From: Periplaneta americana
Taxonomy: Eukaryota > Arthropoda > Insecta > Blattodea > Blattidae
Length of the DNA: 64,000 nucleotides
Reading direction: 5' to 3'
NCBI RefSeq assembly: GCF_040183065.1
Contig: NC_091131.1
Coordinates: forward strand, 100,130,330 to 100,194,329
The notes under the pieces: model-generated
Database searches by the model: none
Seen by the model: the letters and a program-made list of their open reading frames with translations, nothing else
Told to the model about the DNA's origin: nothing
Shown here: positions 11,530 through 23,712 of the stretch, piece by piece
Layout of the letters: every line of letters begins with the position of its first letter
Numbering within the stretch: the stretch's first letter is position 1
Program-made: the position numbers and the translations under genes

Positions 11530-13650
11530 AACCGACAGTAATGATACAAACTTAAAACAACACTATAAAAATTATTCAAAAATATTACACAAAGTAATTC
11601 AAAAAGCTAAAGAATTACACTATAATACAACAATACAAAACTCTGATAATAAAATCAAAACAACTTGGAACATAATTAAAAAAGAAAGTGAACGATCAAA
11701 AAGTAAAGTAACAAACTATACCCTTATATCTAACAATACAAAAACGTTAGACCCAAATGAAATTGCAAACATATTTAACAAATATTTTCTTACAATAACT
11801 GATAACCTCAACATCCCCCAAAGATAATGTTACTAACAGTTTAGATTCTTTAACACAATATTTTCCGACAAAATTCCCAAATATTCAAATATTTCCAACA
11901 AGCAAACAAGAAATAATTACAATTATTAAAAATCTAAAGTCAAAAACTCCTCAGGGTATGATGAAATAACAAGTAAAATACTAAAAGCGAGTTCACATAT
12001 TATAGCTGGGCCATTAAGTTATTTATGTAACTAAGTTATTCAATGTTCAATGGTATATTTCCCGAGAGATTAAAATATTCAGTGGTTATTCCTATCTTCA
12101 GAAAGGGAGAAACAACGTCTCCAGAAAATTACAGACCCATATCACTTCTACCAGTCTTCTCCAAAATCTTTGAAAAAGTAATGTATGAAAGATTATAACA
12201 TCATCTAGAAAGATACAACATTTTAGTCCCAGAACAATTTGGATTTAGGAAAAATAAAGGCACAGAAAATGCAACATTTAATTTAACTGACAAAATTCTG
12301 GAGGCAGTTAATAAAAAATTACAAGTTGGAGGGATTTTCTGTGATTTATCCAAAGCATTTGACTGCATAAATCATAAAATGCTGCTAGATAAATTAGATT
12401 ATTATGGAATTAAAGGTGTTGCACACCAATGGTTTCACTCATATCTCATAGATAGGAAACAGAAAGTTGAAATCAATACAACTATGAAATCTGCAACGAC
12501 ATGGAGAACTATTAATAATGGAATTCCTCAAGGATCAATATTAGGTCCCCTACTTTTTCTAGTGTCTATAAATGATCTTGCCCCCCTAATAAAAGATGTA
12601 GGTCATCCCATATTATTTGCAGATGACACAAGTAGGTATAGTAATTACAGCCAATAACTCCAACACATTCCAATCTTCAACAGAGGAAATTCTCTTCAAA
12701 ATATGTGACTGGTTCTCAGTCAATAAATTAGTATTAAATTGTAACAAAACTAATATAATTAAATTTAAATCATGTCCAAATTCAACGTCGCAAATTTCTA
12801 GCGCAATAATTAATAATAGATCCCTATTAGAAACAACAACAACCAAATTTCTTGGCTTAAAAATCGATAATGTGTTAAATTGGAAAAATCATGTTAAAGA
12901 AATTACCCCCAAACTAAATTCAGCTTGTTTTGCTATTAGATCTATGCAAAAGAATGTAAATATCAATACCTTAAAAACAATATACTTTGCATACTTCCAC
13001 TCAGGAATGAGTTTTGGAATAATATTCTGGAGAAATTCCACAGATAGTAACAATATATTTCTATTACAAAAAAGAGTAATTAGAATAATAGTAGGTGCGA
13101 AATCTAGGGAATCTTGTACGACTATTTAAAAAAAACTACAAATAATGCCCATGGCTTGTCAGTATATCTTTTCATTAATAATCTTCCTCGTATGTAATCG
13201 TGAAAACTTTGTAACTAATTCAACAGTTCATAGCATAAATACACGTCAAAAAAAATGACTTTCATACTCCATCGGCAAGTCTATCGTGCTATCAAAAAGG
13301 AGTGCGTTATATGGCAGTAAAAATTTTTAATAGCCTTCCTATCGATATAAAAAATGAAACTCAAAACATAAAATTATTTAGGGCCAAATTAAAGAAGTAC
13401 CTAATTTCTCACGCCTTCTATTCTGTAGGTGAATACATGACATTCAATAACACTTCATGAAATTGATACTAAAACTATGTGTTATACTAGAAGAAAATAT
13501 TGTAAATCTCGTCTGTATATATTTCATCTAGACTGTGACTATAAATTAAGGTTTTATAATAGTATTAAGTTTTTTGACTTGTTCCATATTCTAGCTGTAA
13601 GCATGTATGAATACCATGGAATGTTAATAAATACAATACAATACAATATC
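11530..13650 (+). mobile_element. 5'-truncated non-LTR retrotransposon (Jockey/CR1-like LINE)
   Basis: The element starts inside the linker between endonuclease and reverse transcriptase (TWNIIKKESERSKSKVTNY, about 11660) and lacks the endonuclease. Reverse transcriptase blocks are clear in order: VVIPIFRKG, NYRPISLLPVFSKIFEKVMY, EQFGFRKNKGTENA, FCDLSKAFDCINHKMLLDKL, GIPQGSILGPLLFLVSINDL, and the catalytic FADDTS at about 12616-12633. A frameshift follows FADD, and stop codons occur at about 12196 and 12655. The C-terminal domain continues in another frame (CDWFSVNKLVLNCNKTN; KFLGLKIDNVLNWKNHV) and ends near LPIDIKNETQNIKLFRAKLKK. The 3' end is a short AATAC/ACAAT repeat tail (13629-13646), typical of this group. 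It is a recent-looking but inactive copy. Confidence 0.92.
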
Positions 13651-14414
13651 GGTATTTATTTCTCTCAAGAGTGTGGTTCTATCCTGAAATGTGTCAATAT
13701 TGCTCAGTTTATTATAGAAGGACGTAATCACCTGCTATGGACAAATCCAATCCTTATACTCACTGAAGACAAACATTTCAACTTGCAACCCAATTCCCAA
13801 AATGTTAAAAGATAACCTCAATTATCACAACAAATATTTCGGCGTTTTTCAACATGCAATACTGACGAAATAAGATAATGTAGCCTACTGTATATACTCA
13901 ATGAATTCTGTATGAAGAGTTACTATGCTAAAATTTATTTGAATATTTTATACCATTGTAACACAAATTGGAATCTTGAAATCTCATCAACGTCAACATT
14001 TCTGCAGTATGACACACGGTTCATGACCGTACAATGTTTTATGAGGTGAGGGTTAAAATGTCAATAACCACGAAAATATTTAGGTTCTATAACATTAAAA
14101 TGCATGAAATAAGTACTTACATTCTTATAAAACGTCACCTGGACTTTCAACAGCTCTAATTTTCACAATACAATTGCTAAAATATACTGAAGAATAAAAT
14201 ATTTCTCGTATGTTTCTCACACGCGCTATACCACAACGAACCGGAAATTAAAACTTGCCGATCTGTGTAGCCATTTTGTCATGGGTATTAGTGTCATGCT
14301 CGGTGTTGACGGTCAGGTTCAGCCATGTTTATGTTATTATGAATGGTTCTGACGCATGAGACTTTCAATGTTCTTACCATGTATTATTTTTTAGTCTATT
14401 ATTAAAAAGACAAA
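13651..14414. other. AT-rich spacer
   Basis: I see no gene, RNA or element with clear ends here. Confidence 0.5.
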
Positions 14415-14562
14415 GCCATCCGCGTAGCTTAGACGATACGCATGTTTGCCTGCTGATCCAGAGGTACGTTCGAATGTGCATTCGATTACCGCTTGGGGTG
14501 ATGTATTTTTTTTCCAACTGTAAGTCGAATGTGAGGTAAACTCATGACGAATCCTCGGTGTT
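14415..14562 (+). mobile_element. tRNA-derived SINE
   Basis: The plus strand reads CATCCGCGTAGCTTAGACG (A-box-like), CCTGCTGATCCAGAGG and then GTTCGAATGTGCATTCGA, which contains a B-box-like core. The A-box to B-box spacing is tRNA-like, and the CCTGCTGATC block is shared with the SINEs at 9582 and 40640. The copy abuts the MITE that follows. Confidence 0.65.
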
Positions 14563-14564
14563 AT

Positions 14565-14744
14565 CACAGTCTTGTATATAGTCACGAAGCTAGAGTTGTT
14601 GAGGGTACTAAGAACAATAGACAGTGCCGGTACTATTTCGCATTGTCTATGATGAGGCGATAGTAGCGATCCTAGTGGTTAGCAACTATCTGTGGATGCA
14701 TATTTACTACTATTGAGCTTCGTGACTGCATATACTAGACTGTG
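14565..14744. mobile_element. 180-bp MITE, copy 1
   Basis: The left end CACAGTCTTGTATATAGTCACGAAGCT is mirrored by the right end (GCTTCGTGACTGCATATACTAGACTGTG). A second copy of the same length lies inverted at 54072-54252, which also shares internal blocks (CAATAGAC, GAGGCGATA). There is no coding capacity. Confidence 0.85.
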
Positions 14745-14814
14745 GTCTTATCTCGCCATCACGCTAAATAACATATCAAAAATGTAATTACATTATCAAT
14801 TGGCTAGATTAAAT

Positions 14815-15022
14815 GTGTCGATGGCATATGATAATAGCAAGATGATATTTGATGAGCTACGGCAAAGAATGATGTAATTACTGATTACAGGTACCTAACA
14901 TTCGCCATATGGTTGACGAAAATCTCAGAAAAGACCAAATCACGAAGGGGACTCAAACCCACGCCTGATAGGAGTTCCAAACCAGCAGACAAACGCTCCT
15001 ATTATCCAAGCGCAGCTCTGGA
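14815..15022 (-). mobile_element. tRNA-derived SINE, degraded
   Basis: On the minus strand a B-box-like GGGTTTGAGTCCC is followed by a CTTTTCTGAGATTTTCGTC block and GGTACCTGTAATC, the same order as in the SINE at 40640-40897. The A-box part is decayed. Confidence 0.6.
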
Positions 15023-15104
15023 TCTGAAGGAGCATCAATTTAGTTTCTGCTTGGGGCCAAGATGTTTTAGGGAAAACCTTACAGGGTACATCGCGTGGCT
15101 CACT

Positions 15105-15957
15105 CCCTCCCTATTTCCTCATAAATGAACTACGAGTATGTATTTTCTACAATATCATAAACTGGAGTAACCTTGACCATAACAAAATAGATTTAACCAA
15201 TGATATCAGATGCACTGAACAATTTCTTTAACTTTCATTATTTATCTCCATTTCTCAAGTATTCTTTTATTTTATTATTTTAACTACCTGTAACAAATAG
15301 GGCTCATATGGTTTAATTTAATTTTTTTGTTTTATGGTCAAGTTTACCCCACTTTACAGTACATTTCCAGTTTCCACACGTAAATCTAGTTTCAACTTTT
15401 TATCCTATTTATATGCTGAATGATTTACATGCATTTGCTATTAACATCATGTAAATACGAACAAATGAACACAAACAATATTATTGATAAGGAAATTTTA
15501 ATAAATTTCAATTAACAAAAGAAAATATAGTCTACTTTTATTTAGAATAAGTAACAACCACTAATGTAGCAAAGAGTAATGCGTTTGTTTCATTTAAGCA
15601 ATGTCATTAAGTTCGTCTTTTATTTCTTAAGCATTTACTGCTGTCACAGAATTTGATTTTCTTGAACTTCCTGAGCGGAGTCAGAGAGACAGAGGGAATG
15701 AAGCAAGTAACAGGGGTGAAGTCAACAGAGTAGCATGTGCATGCTCCGCATCATAATCTCTTGTCAAAAAATATAGAACTATTCTCTTCACTGTGTTCTG
15801 GTAGCATTAACCCTTTGGTAGTGGTGTGACATTTTTATATGTCAGTAGTTGGCATGGATCCATACTAGTTAATTACAAAAACATGAGTAGCAAATGCAAA
15901 ATAAGTTTGCAGCACACAATTACGTGTTATTATTATTATTATTGTTATTATTATTAC

Positions 15958-15988
<31 letters not shown>

Positions 15989-16370
15989 GTATCTAAAAGA
16001 CACATAGCTTTACCATAAAGAGATTAATTTATTAATATAGGCTATGGCCACTATACCCCATTATTTCCTGGCCTAGTTGCCTCATAAGTGGTGCCTTCTT
16101 GGTTCAGACCTGTCTTCGGACAGTTGACTAAACAACAACAATAATAAAGGCTATTTAAACATCTTATATATTGTTTCAACTAGTCCTGCAGTATAATATA
16201 TTTACCATACTTACATTCAGGATTATCGTAACATACTTTCAATTATTGTGTCTTCAGTTTGACATATACCAGACGCATTATTTTGTTTTTTATTGAGAAT
16301 ATTCCTCACCACAGAGGTTCTTCTTCCGCCAGAACAAGATGATATTACAGCCACTGTACACTCTTTCCTT
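15105..16370. other. Spacer with microsatellite and a possible LINE 3' end
   Basis: The stretch holds no supported gene. An ATT/TTA microsatellite lies at 15927-15989. At 16020-16146 a segment ending GTCTTCGGACAGTTGACTAA and (CAA)n resembles the 3' end of a non-LTR element with a short-repeat tail; that resemblance is from memory. Confidence 0.4.
15927..15989. repeat. ATT microsatellite
   Basis: About twenty ATT/TTA units with a few interruptions (GTT, CTA). Confidence 0.9.
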
Positions 16371-16960
16371 TCATTTATTAATTCCCTCCATCAATCTCTA
16401 TCTTGAGCATCATCTTCTGTGACCCCCAATATTCCTCATATTGCTGTATATTTTTTTGTTAGGAAATCTACAGGCGTCCTCTTCTTCTTCTTCTTCTTCT
16501 CTCCAACTTCCATTCATACACCATCTTACAAATACTGTCTCATCCATTCTGCATAAATGGCATACCACTTCAATCTTCTTTTTTCAATTGTACCCTCTTC
16601 AACTTCCATAATTATCTCGGTGCTCCTGATCTTTTCTAGCCGTAATTTCCTAGCTGATCTTCTCCAGAAGTCCATTTCAACTGCAGTCTCTGCCCCGTAC
16701 AGCATCACACTTTCCAGTAGTGACTTACACATCAACCTCTTTGTCATGTTAATGATGTTCCTGCTCCCTAGTACGGAATTCAAGATGCCGACTACTTCCC
16801 TTCCATTGCTTACTCTTTTAATTATTTCTATCTCTCTATGTAAACGTGTAAATACTGTACATGATATTGCCAAAGATCCTGATGCATAAAACATGAGTGT
16901 AACATATTTTTGTACTGCGAATTTTGAACCTTTTGACTTAGCACAGCACTTCACATAATC
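16370..16960 (-). pseudogene. RTE-like LINE C-terminal remnant
   Basis: The minus-strand frame has LHREIEIIKRVSNGREVV, LMCKSLLESVMLYGAETA, then the C-terminal arm WKLEKKKKKKRTPVDFL and, past breaks, EDDAQDRD-stop-WREL near 16390. This matches the order in RTE-type elements: a repeated helical region, LLYGCETW, the RRRGRP basic stretch and a DRxxWR terminus. The usual GCETW is AETA here. Stops and substitutions show that it is dead. Confidence 0.75.
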
Positions 16961-17700
16961 AATTCTCCTACCATTTAGGGATAACGAAATGAAATACTAC
17001 TTTTACAGTCGATAGAGAAGACATGGAAGATTATGAAAATACCATTGCCAGAATAACGACTTAAGTAGAGTTAAGCTGTTATTGCATCCAGTGTCTCAAT
17101 TGTTGTTACATCTAATTTATACAATCATTTGTCGTAGTTTTCATACCACAGCTTTACATACTGATATTGTGCAGAACTTGTAGGTGTGGATATTGTGTCC
17201 TACTCGACATATTTAGATTTAAATTTCAAATAATAGTTCATATGTTGATAATATGTATCAAGCTGAAAACTACTACAAATGATTGTATAAATTTGATATA
17301 ATAACAATTAACAACTTTATCATATTATATAACTATAATGTAACATACGCTTCATTCATATTCTTAATATTTTACTTTCATCGCAATTAATTTTAAATTT
17401 ATATTCAATTATAATTTATGCATAATTAAAGCCACATTGACTCGATTATACGTGAATGAAACTCATGGCTCCATTATTTAATATTATGAATGTCAATATC
17501 CACTTGGTGTAACACAATCATTTAATATGTCCAGATATTGACACGCAACCACATGTAATCATCGTTAATGTATTAGATACTGCTTGAACACAAAAAGCTG
17601 ATGATGCCAAATAAGGCGAAACTGTTCATTGAAAAATATTTACGTCTTTATCGTATTTATATATTTAATGGTAATGATAAGTTTTTGACTGACAATAAAA
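16961..17700. other. AT-rich spacer
   Basis: I see no recognisable gene or element. Confidence 0.5.
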
Positions 17701-17754
17701 TTATACAGTGTGACCACAAAGTCACATTACACATTACAAAAGGTGCAACACACC

Positions 17755-18680
17755 TCTCAGGAATTCAAAACATCCGTATGTGTCCCTCCATGGTCTCTGC
17801 ATAGTCGAATGTGCTGCCATATTCTCTTGTTTTTTTTTTTAGTAGATTATTTTACGACGCTTTATCAACATCTTAGGTTATTTAGCATCTGAATGAGATG
17901 AAGGTAATAATGCCGGTGAAATGAGTCCGGGGTCCACCACCGAAAGTTACCCAGCATTTGCTCAAATTGGGTTGAGGGAAAACCCCAGAAAAAACCTCAA
18001 CCAGATAACTTGCCCTGACCGGGAATTGAACCCAGGCCATCTGGTTTCGCGGCCAGACGTGCTAACCGTTACTCCACAGGTGTGGACTATTCTCTTGTTC
18101 ATGTTAACCAACATTCTTGGGGTCACTGTCTGGAAAGCTGCATTCACTGCATTTTCCATTTCATCAGTGGGCGCTGCGATAAATCACACATTCGTCAGAA
18201 AACATTACCTTTGCCTGCTGAGCCATTGTTGGAAACTGTTGCAGCATTCGACCACAAGCATCCACACGTCTCTTCAAATCACCATCTGATATTTCATTAA
18301 CATACAATGGATACCAACACTTCAATTTCAGGTCCAATTTCATGTGTTTCTGCATGGTTGATTCTGGTATTCCCAACTCAGCAACAAGTTTCTGTGTGGA
18401 TTTGACTGGAGATTGTTAGACAGATTGCGCCAGATCTGCACAACGCTCAAGCCTTGTGGATGGCTTTCCACTTCTCTGAGTGTCGCAAACACTGCCTGTT
18501 GTGAAAGCTGTCTTTTCCCAAAGCAACAAAGTCTTCCTTGTCAGTGTTGCCTTCTCAAACCGCGCAACGAAATCGTTCATGACGTTTTTCATTGACTTGT
18601 CATTAACTTGACGTTCATGGACCCACACAGCGGCCACCAAACATCTCTCAATCGTGTATTCACTTGTGTCAGCCATTCCT
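17755..18680 (-). pseudogene. Mariner-like transposase relic, core deleted and split by a SINE
   Basis: Reading leftward from 18676, the frame MADTSEYTIERCLVAAVWVH is the N-terminal DNA-binding region of a mariner-like transposase. It is followed by LGIPESTMQKHMKLDLKLK, a helix-turn-helix, and VMFSDECVIYRSAH with the first catalytic Asp. An in-frame TAA interrupts it near 18415. The chain then jumps to a C-terminal piece (MENAVNAAFQTVTPRMLVN), so the central catalytic region is lost. The last coding block (about HIRLCRDHGGTHTDVLN) lies beyond a 258-bp SINE. The layers are therefore transposon insertion, internal deletion, then SINE insertion; the order of the last two is not determined. Terminal repeats could not be placed. 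Confidence 0.8.
17830..18087 (-). mobile_element. 258-bp tRNA-derived SINE with 10-bp target duplication
   Basis: The SINE is bounded by TATTCTCTTG at 17820-17829 and 18088-18097, an exact duplication. On the minus strand it starts GTCCACACCTGTGGAGTAAC, contains GGTTAGCACGTCTGGC (A-box region) and GGGTTCAATTCCC (B box), then an AACCCC/GGGTTT-rich middle, and ends with ACGACGCT-type tail plus poly-A (poly-T on plus). The same family is at 34558-34815. Confidence 0.95.
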
Positions 18681-18909
18681 TCAACAATCTGCTGTCATGC
18701 ATTGCAATTTTCAGAGCGTCAACAAAGGACAGCAATAGTGCCAACCTCATCAGCACAAACATGACACGTCAACTTGAATTTAATGTAGGTAATGTAATTT
18801 AATTTAATGAAACTGTATACCTTGTAATGCGTATACGGACTTTGTGCACAGAATGTATATATTTATTCAATATAACTTATCGAAATCTTAAACAAAATTA
18901 ATTGTAAAG

Positions 18910-19522
18910 TACTGGATGTTCATTTCAAAGTGTGTCATGATGTCACTGTTGTGAGTCAGCGATTTGAAGCGAGTTTCATCTTTTATGTCAGAGAAGTTGC
19001 CTATTAATCAAGGCGTTCAATCTGAACTTGAGAACGTGAACGGTATAACTTGAATGTCGTAGCAACAGATGGCAGTCTGTACGGTCTGTGTGCTACCATA
19101 ACCTCTTTCGAACTGTGTTTTGCGCGGGCAAGTCGTCGCAGGGTATTTGTTATCATCGATTGCGTACGGCAACATTCCACAATACAAATCAAATGCTCCG
19201 TGTCCATGTTGACCGTCGAAGTTAATGTCAACAAATACGTAAGTAATCGTCTTAACCCTCTCCCCATATCCCAACAGTAAGAAAAAAAAAATCACCTCAG
19301 TACATGTTTCCAAATAGTTCACATTCCTGCCACTACCCGGCGTTACCATACATATCGGTAAGAACTCTTCAGAATGAAACGCCGTACTTGCTAGGCAACT
19401 TCTCTGGCATATAGGTAATACACCTCTGTGGAAGTGTAGGAAGATTGAATTCTCTAGGCTCATCGACTAACCACATGACGGCATATGTGAGCCATGACAC
19501 ATTTTGAACTGAACACCCAGTA
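18910..19522. mobile_element. 613-bp element with 30-bp inverted ends
   Basis: TACTGGATGTTCATTTCAAAG plus TGTGTCATG at the left is matched inverted at 19493-19522 (about 27 of 30). The ends begin with TA, which fits a Tc1/mariner-type duplication merged with the ends. The minus-strand open frames inside (up to 148 codons) overlap one another and show no transposase motif. It is probably a non-autonomous element. It directly abuts the SINE to its right. Confidence 0.75.
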
Positions 19523-19530
19523 TATATAAT

Positions 19531-20078
19531 GTATTATCTAATGCATACCCACTTCACTTTAAGTGATTTGGGTTTCGCATGATGTAGATAGATGGCAGGA
19601 CTGTGACCCATTTTCTAGTTGCACACCCTTCGGTGGGTCATGTTGTACATGTGTAGTATCTGTGGAGAGTGATGTTGTGTACTAGGGTGAGTGTATATGT
19701 AAGTATTCATATAAGTATAGTGTATGGAATGAGTGAAGATGAAGAAGGGAGAAGGGGAAACCTGGTGCCGGCACGTAGCCTACTCCTATTGAATAGCACC
19801 AAGGGGGCCGCCAGGCTTAATATCCCCGTCCGATGGACAAATCACTATCAATAGTGACATATGTCTTCTCTTCATATGCACTGCGGAGATATTTGAGATT
19901 TAACCCAGGCATATTGGTGCATAATCTAGTGATTAGAAATTGTGTACTGCCATCTCTCCTAATCCTGAGGTAGAAATTTTACATGAAAATTTCTGATTCC
20001 ACCAGGAATCGAACCTGTGATGGCTAGTCTGGAGGTAGATACACTACACTACCACAGAGCTAACTCGGAAGACTTAAA
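19531..20078 (-). mobile_element. 548-bp tRNA-derived SINE, copy 1
   Basis: On the minus strand it begins GTCTTCCGAGTTAGCTCTGTG (A-box region) and has CACAGGTTCGATTCCTGG (B box). The copy at 28601-29125 is collinear across the whole length. A 9-bp ATATATAAT flanks it (19522-19530 and 20079-20087), but this motif is low in complexity. The length is unusual for a SINE; the non-tRNA body includes an AAGGGAGAAGGGGAAACC block and GATGGGAATxTTAA-type blocks. Confidence 0.85.
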
Positions 20079-20089
20079 ATATATAATTT

Positions 20090-22660
20090 CCTGTTGTATT
20101 TAAAAATAACAACCACACATCGAAACTGAAATATGTATTGCTCATAATTTACATCCAATCTTACAAATCCATCATCATCCTTATTTATAAACATAAAAAC
20201 TAAAATGACACAAATTAATACACATTAAAAATTTAGTATACAATCAATTAATATTGAATTACACAGTCGTTAATAAATTTTTAAAAATGCTAACTACTGC
20301 GTGTCCATAAAGACTTGTTCCTATTCTAATGATTAATTGCATTAAAACTAAATATGGAATAAAAAAATACAGTTTTTATCCAATTATTACTTAGCGCCAA
20401 ATGTTTAAGTTCCTGATGTGCAACTTGTATAGCTCTCAGCATGCCAAGACAGAATTCTACCTCTTGCCAGATATTTGCCAGACAGACGTGCTGTCATTAG
20501 TAGGTAGTTTTATGCAGTTTAATATTGCACATGCGCTAAAATGAAATTAAAATACAATTCAAAGAAAATAATGTTGTACCCAACTTAGCTTACAGCATGT
20601 GCATTTCAGTCAGCTTGCAGAGAGTTAAGCAATGTCCAAAATAGGAACAAGACTTCGTGAACACTGCGTACATTACATCTCGTAATTTATTAGGCTTAAA
20701 ATGCAGTATTTCTCTGACACGAAAGACCTCTAATGTCAATTATTTACACATCCAGTACAAGTATACCCTACAATAAATCAGAAATATGTTAACTGATTCT
20801 CACACAAGGGAAATGAAACAACATGGTCTCCATAGTCTATTAAATACATCCTTTCACAGTTAATGTAAGAAGGCTACATCGGCTGCTTCTATTTATCGAA
20901 ACCCTTGGTAAAAAAAAATAATTTAGAATAGACGTTTTGCACTGTGGCAATCTACAAGTAAAATAAAACTAGGCAATGATATGAGGAAGTAATTTTAATA
21001 TACTTGAGACACATTTGTTGCAATGTTTTTAAAGTTCTGTCAGGTCGATACAACAGGCTGAAGATTGCTGTACGATACTATCTTATACTGTATTTAACTG
21101 AAATAATGTAGAGTATGCCTGTACCTTTTAGTGTAATCACACAACTTATTCACAGTGGTAATTCTCTTGAAGACAGTTCCATTAATCCTCATCCATCACC
21201 ACTTTTAAGAAACTACTGTTATTCTGAGTCCAAGTGGATGTTCCATAGTGTTTTCACTCTCTACCATAAAATCTCTACAAAATAGACCAAATTTTTAGAA
21301 GAGTAATATTTAATAAAGTATAAATTGTACATTGCACATAATTCTTATTATAAGGAGTATGTTCTACACAATATATCTGGCACAATATTACAAGGTTCTA
21401 TGTCTATATCAGAAATATTACTACATACACCCTTGTAACAATTAGCCAGCTATATATATTACATATAAATGTGTATCGAACGAAATGTGTAAGTATTATG
21501 AAGATTAACACATTCTGTCCAAAATATTTTGGAACTACGTCACATTCATGAAAAACAGACAGCATTTTTAAAACTAACAGTTCTATTTCAATTCATTCAA
21601 GTCCAATCTGCTACCTGTATCTTAAGGTACGTGCACAATTCTAAAGACAAATTACACAAGTGCTTTCACGACTAAATTACTCACTTATCTGTAGAACAAT
21701 CATTATTACATTAATTTTGCGTCTAATTATTTTCGTATTCACTTAAAATCTGAAAAAATTTATCCTCAGGACATTTTCGATTTAAGCAATATAACAATAT
21801 TGGTATGTAATAATTGAAGACCTCCCTCAAAGAAGGTTGTATATCAACAGCTTTTGCATATGATATACAACGTTCTTTGAGGGAGGTCTTCAATTGTTAC
21901 TGCTCTGAAGTATAGATTTCTGAAAGATAAGTATAATGTACTTTATGAGTTAATTTTTGTTTACAAAACGAGAAAATCTTGAGAGAGAATCTAGAGCAAA
22001 TCAGCATTTAGTACTATTTTTTCCAAAGAGCTTAAAGCATAATGACGTTATTTTTGGAGGATAAGTTTTGCAAATTAAAAATAATATAAATGAAATAGAA
22101 AATGCCACAAAATAAAATGTTATGAAATGGTTTAGCTCGAACGAAATCATGGTACAATTTTTTTTCAGTAAAAGAAATGCTAAAAACAAAAAGTTCCTTC
22201 CACATTACGAATCAATTCCTATGAAATATTACAGCACTCTGTTCACTTTTAGTCAAATTAGAAGGTAAATACACTTTGTATAATGTTATATACACAATTA
22301 AGATGACTGTAAAAAAAAAAAAAAACTAATTTCTACACTTTACGGAAGTTCATGTTTTGAAGTACATCAGCAGGTATTGACTATTTCCTCAGTGATGTCT
22401 GTATGTAATTTATATGCCTGTATGTGATTGTGATCAGGGACGGAGATAAAATCAAACAGCAATTTATAGAAATTCGTTTAATATGGCAATTAACTTAAAT
22501 TAAAATGTTTAGATCTGATTCGTTTTTAATTACAAAGACACATCGAGGTTTGTAAATGCAGAGTATTTTAATACACTGACCAGCACAAAGAACAGAATAT
22601 TTAAAATTAAAAAAAAAAAATTCAATTTGTTTTACATTTATGTGAGTTTCATGAAGAGTT
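20090..22660. other. 2.5 kb AT-rich, no gene recognised
   Basis: No open frame of interest is seen on either strand. The texture (few stops of coding type, scattered TATATA and ACACA) could be intronic or UTR-like. The one structured item is the hairpin at 21807-21900. Confidence 0.5.
21807..21900. other. 94-nt hairpin with 40-bp stem
   Basis: Arms 21807-21846 and 21861-21900 are 40 nt each and pair at 38 positions. Of the two differences, one would be a G-U pair in plus-strand RNA and one is a mismatch. The loop is 14 nt (21847-21860). The stem includes GAAGACCTCCCTCAAAGAA. It could be a pre-miRNA-like hairpin, a hairpin-siRNA source or the remains of a palindromic MITE. Nothing in sequence alone separates these. 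Confidence 0.75.
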
Positions 22661-22689
22661 ATCTATAATTTAATAGTTTAAAGTTTTCA

Positions 22690-23580
22690 TCATCAGAAAA
22701 GCTTTCTATCACCTCTTGCATTAATCATGTGTTCCAACTTCTCAAACAAGCTCCTGATTAATGCTACAATCTCCTCGGATTCCGATCTTCTTGGAGAACT
22801 TCCCCTCAGGTCCAATAGAATATTTGAATAATGCTGGCGCCCTTCTTTTCCAATTTGTGAAATAGTTTTCCAATAGACTTCAAATCTGGGCTTCTAGAAG
22901 GCCATATCATGACACGAATCTCCATCTCATCCAGGTACCGGTACTGTTGCATATATCAGGCTACTTGCAGGCATACGTTATCATACATTAGCACGAGACA
23001 ATCATCAATAAATGGAGCAAAAAGGATTTCAATGTACTACAAGGGTCCCATGCTCCATAAAGACCGATTCCAGCCTTGCCGTCAGGCTTATTCTCAACCA
23101 CACCATCTGAATTATCCTGAAATGTGATAATGGATGAAAAATATATAGGAGGAATTACTTCTCCCCAGTTCTCCATCTCTTTCTCTGTCATCTGGAGACA
23201 GAAAGCAAAATCACGCCTCATTCGTGCACAATATTTGCTTCCATTGTTGCACTGTCCAACCCTCATGTGTGATGCTATCAGGTGAGTTCTGGCTCTGTGG
23301 CATGTCTTCTGGAGCGAAGATTGGCGTCTTTCAACCTCCTTTGGACAGTTCTCTCGCTGATATTGATCCCTCGAACCTGCTGAGTTGATTTCTAACTTCA
23401 ATGGCAATGGTGTGACAGTTGCAAAGAAACAGTAGCACTGAACATCCCTAACTCTTCTTGGGTCTGATCCTGTCTCCTTAAGTATGATCCAGTTTCTCTC
23501 TATATGCAACAGTTTTGGAAATCGTGGAAGCCATAGTTCCCAACAATCGTGCAACATAATGCATGCTGTGCTCATCTACC
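22690..23580 (-). pseudogene. Tc1-like transposase relic
   Basis: Reading leftward, frames give RTVQRRLKDANLRSRRHATE (second DNA-binding domain), then MVWLRISLTARLESVFMEHGT where Tc1 proteins have MVWxGISxxGxTxLxFxxGT, and YRYLDEMEIRVMIWPSRSPDL with the WPxxSPDLNPIE block. It ends with FEKLEHMINARGDRKLF. The segment with the second catalytic Asp is missing or scrambled, and the acidic residue after SPDL is changed (KSIGKLF). Several frameshifts and stops are present. The C-terminal end at about 22700 probably lies close to an inverted repeat that I could not define. Confidence 0.82.
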
Positions 23581-23712
23581 ACCAATGCAACAGCTTGTGC
23601 AGCATCTTAAGGACTTAACAGCATTTTTACTGTTCAAAACTGATTTTAAAACCGAAAGAAATGCCTCGAAATCCATTTGATTAAAGAAAAATACTATCAA
23701 GTGGTTCTAAGA

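Noticed and set aside
16557-16889. 110-codon plus-strand open frame
   Set aside because: Antisense shadow of the RTE-like LINE remnant.
19017-19463. 148-codon minus-strand open frame as a gene
   Set aside because: It lies inside a 613-bp inverted-end element, overlaps another frame of equal quality and has no motif.
22988-23575. 195-codon minus-strand open frame as a novel protein
   Set aside because: Neighbouring frames show Tc1 transposase blocks in order, so this frame is mainly a shifted reading of a dead transposase.
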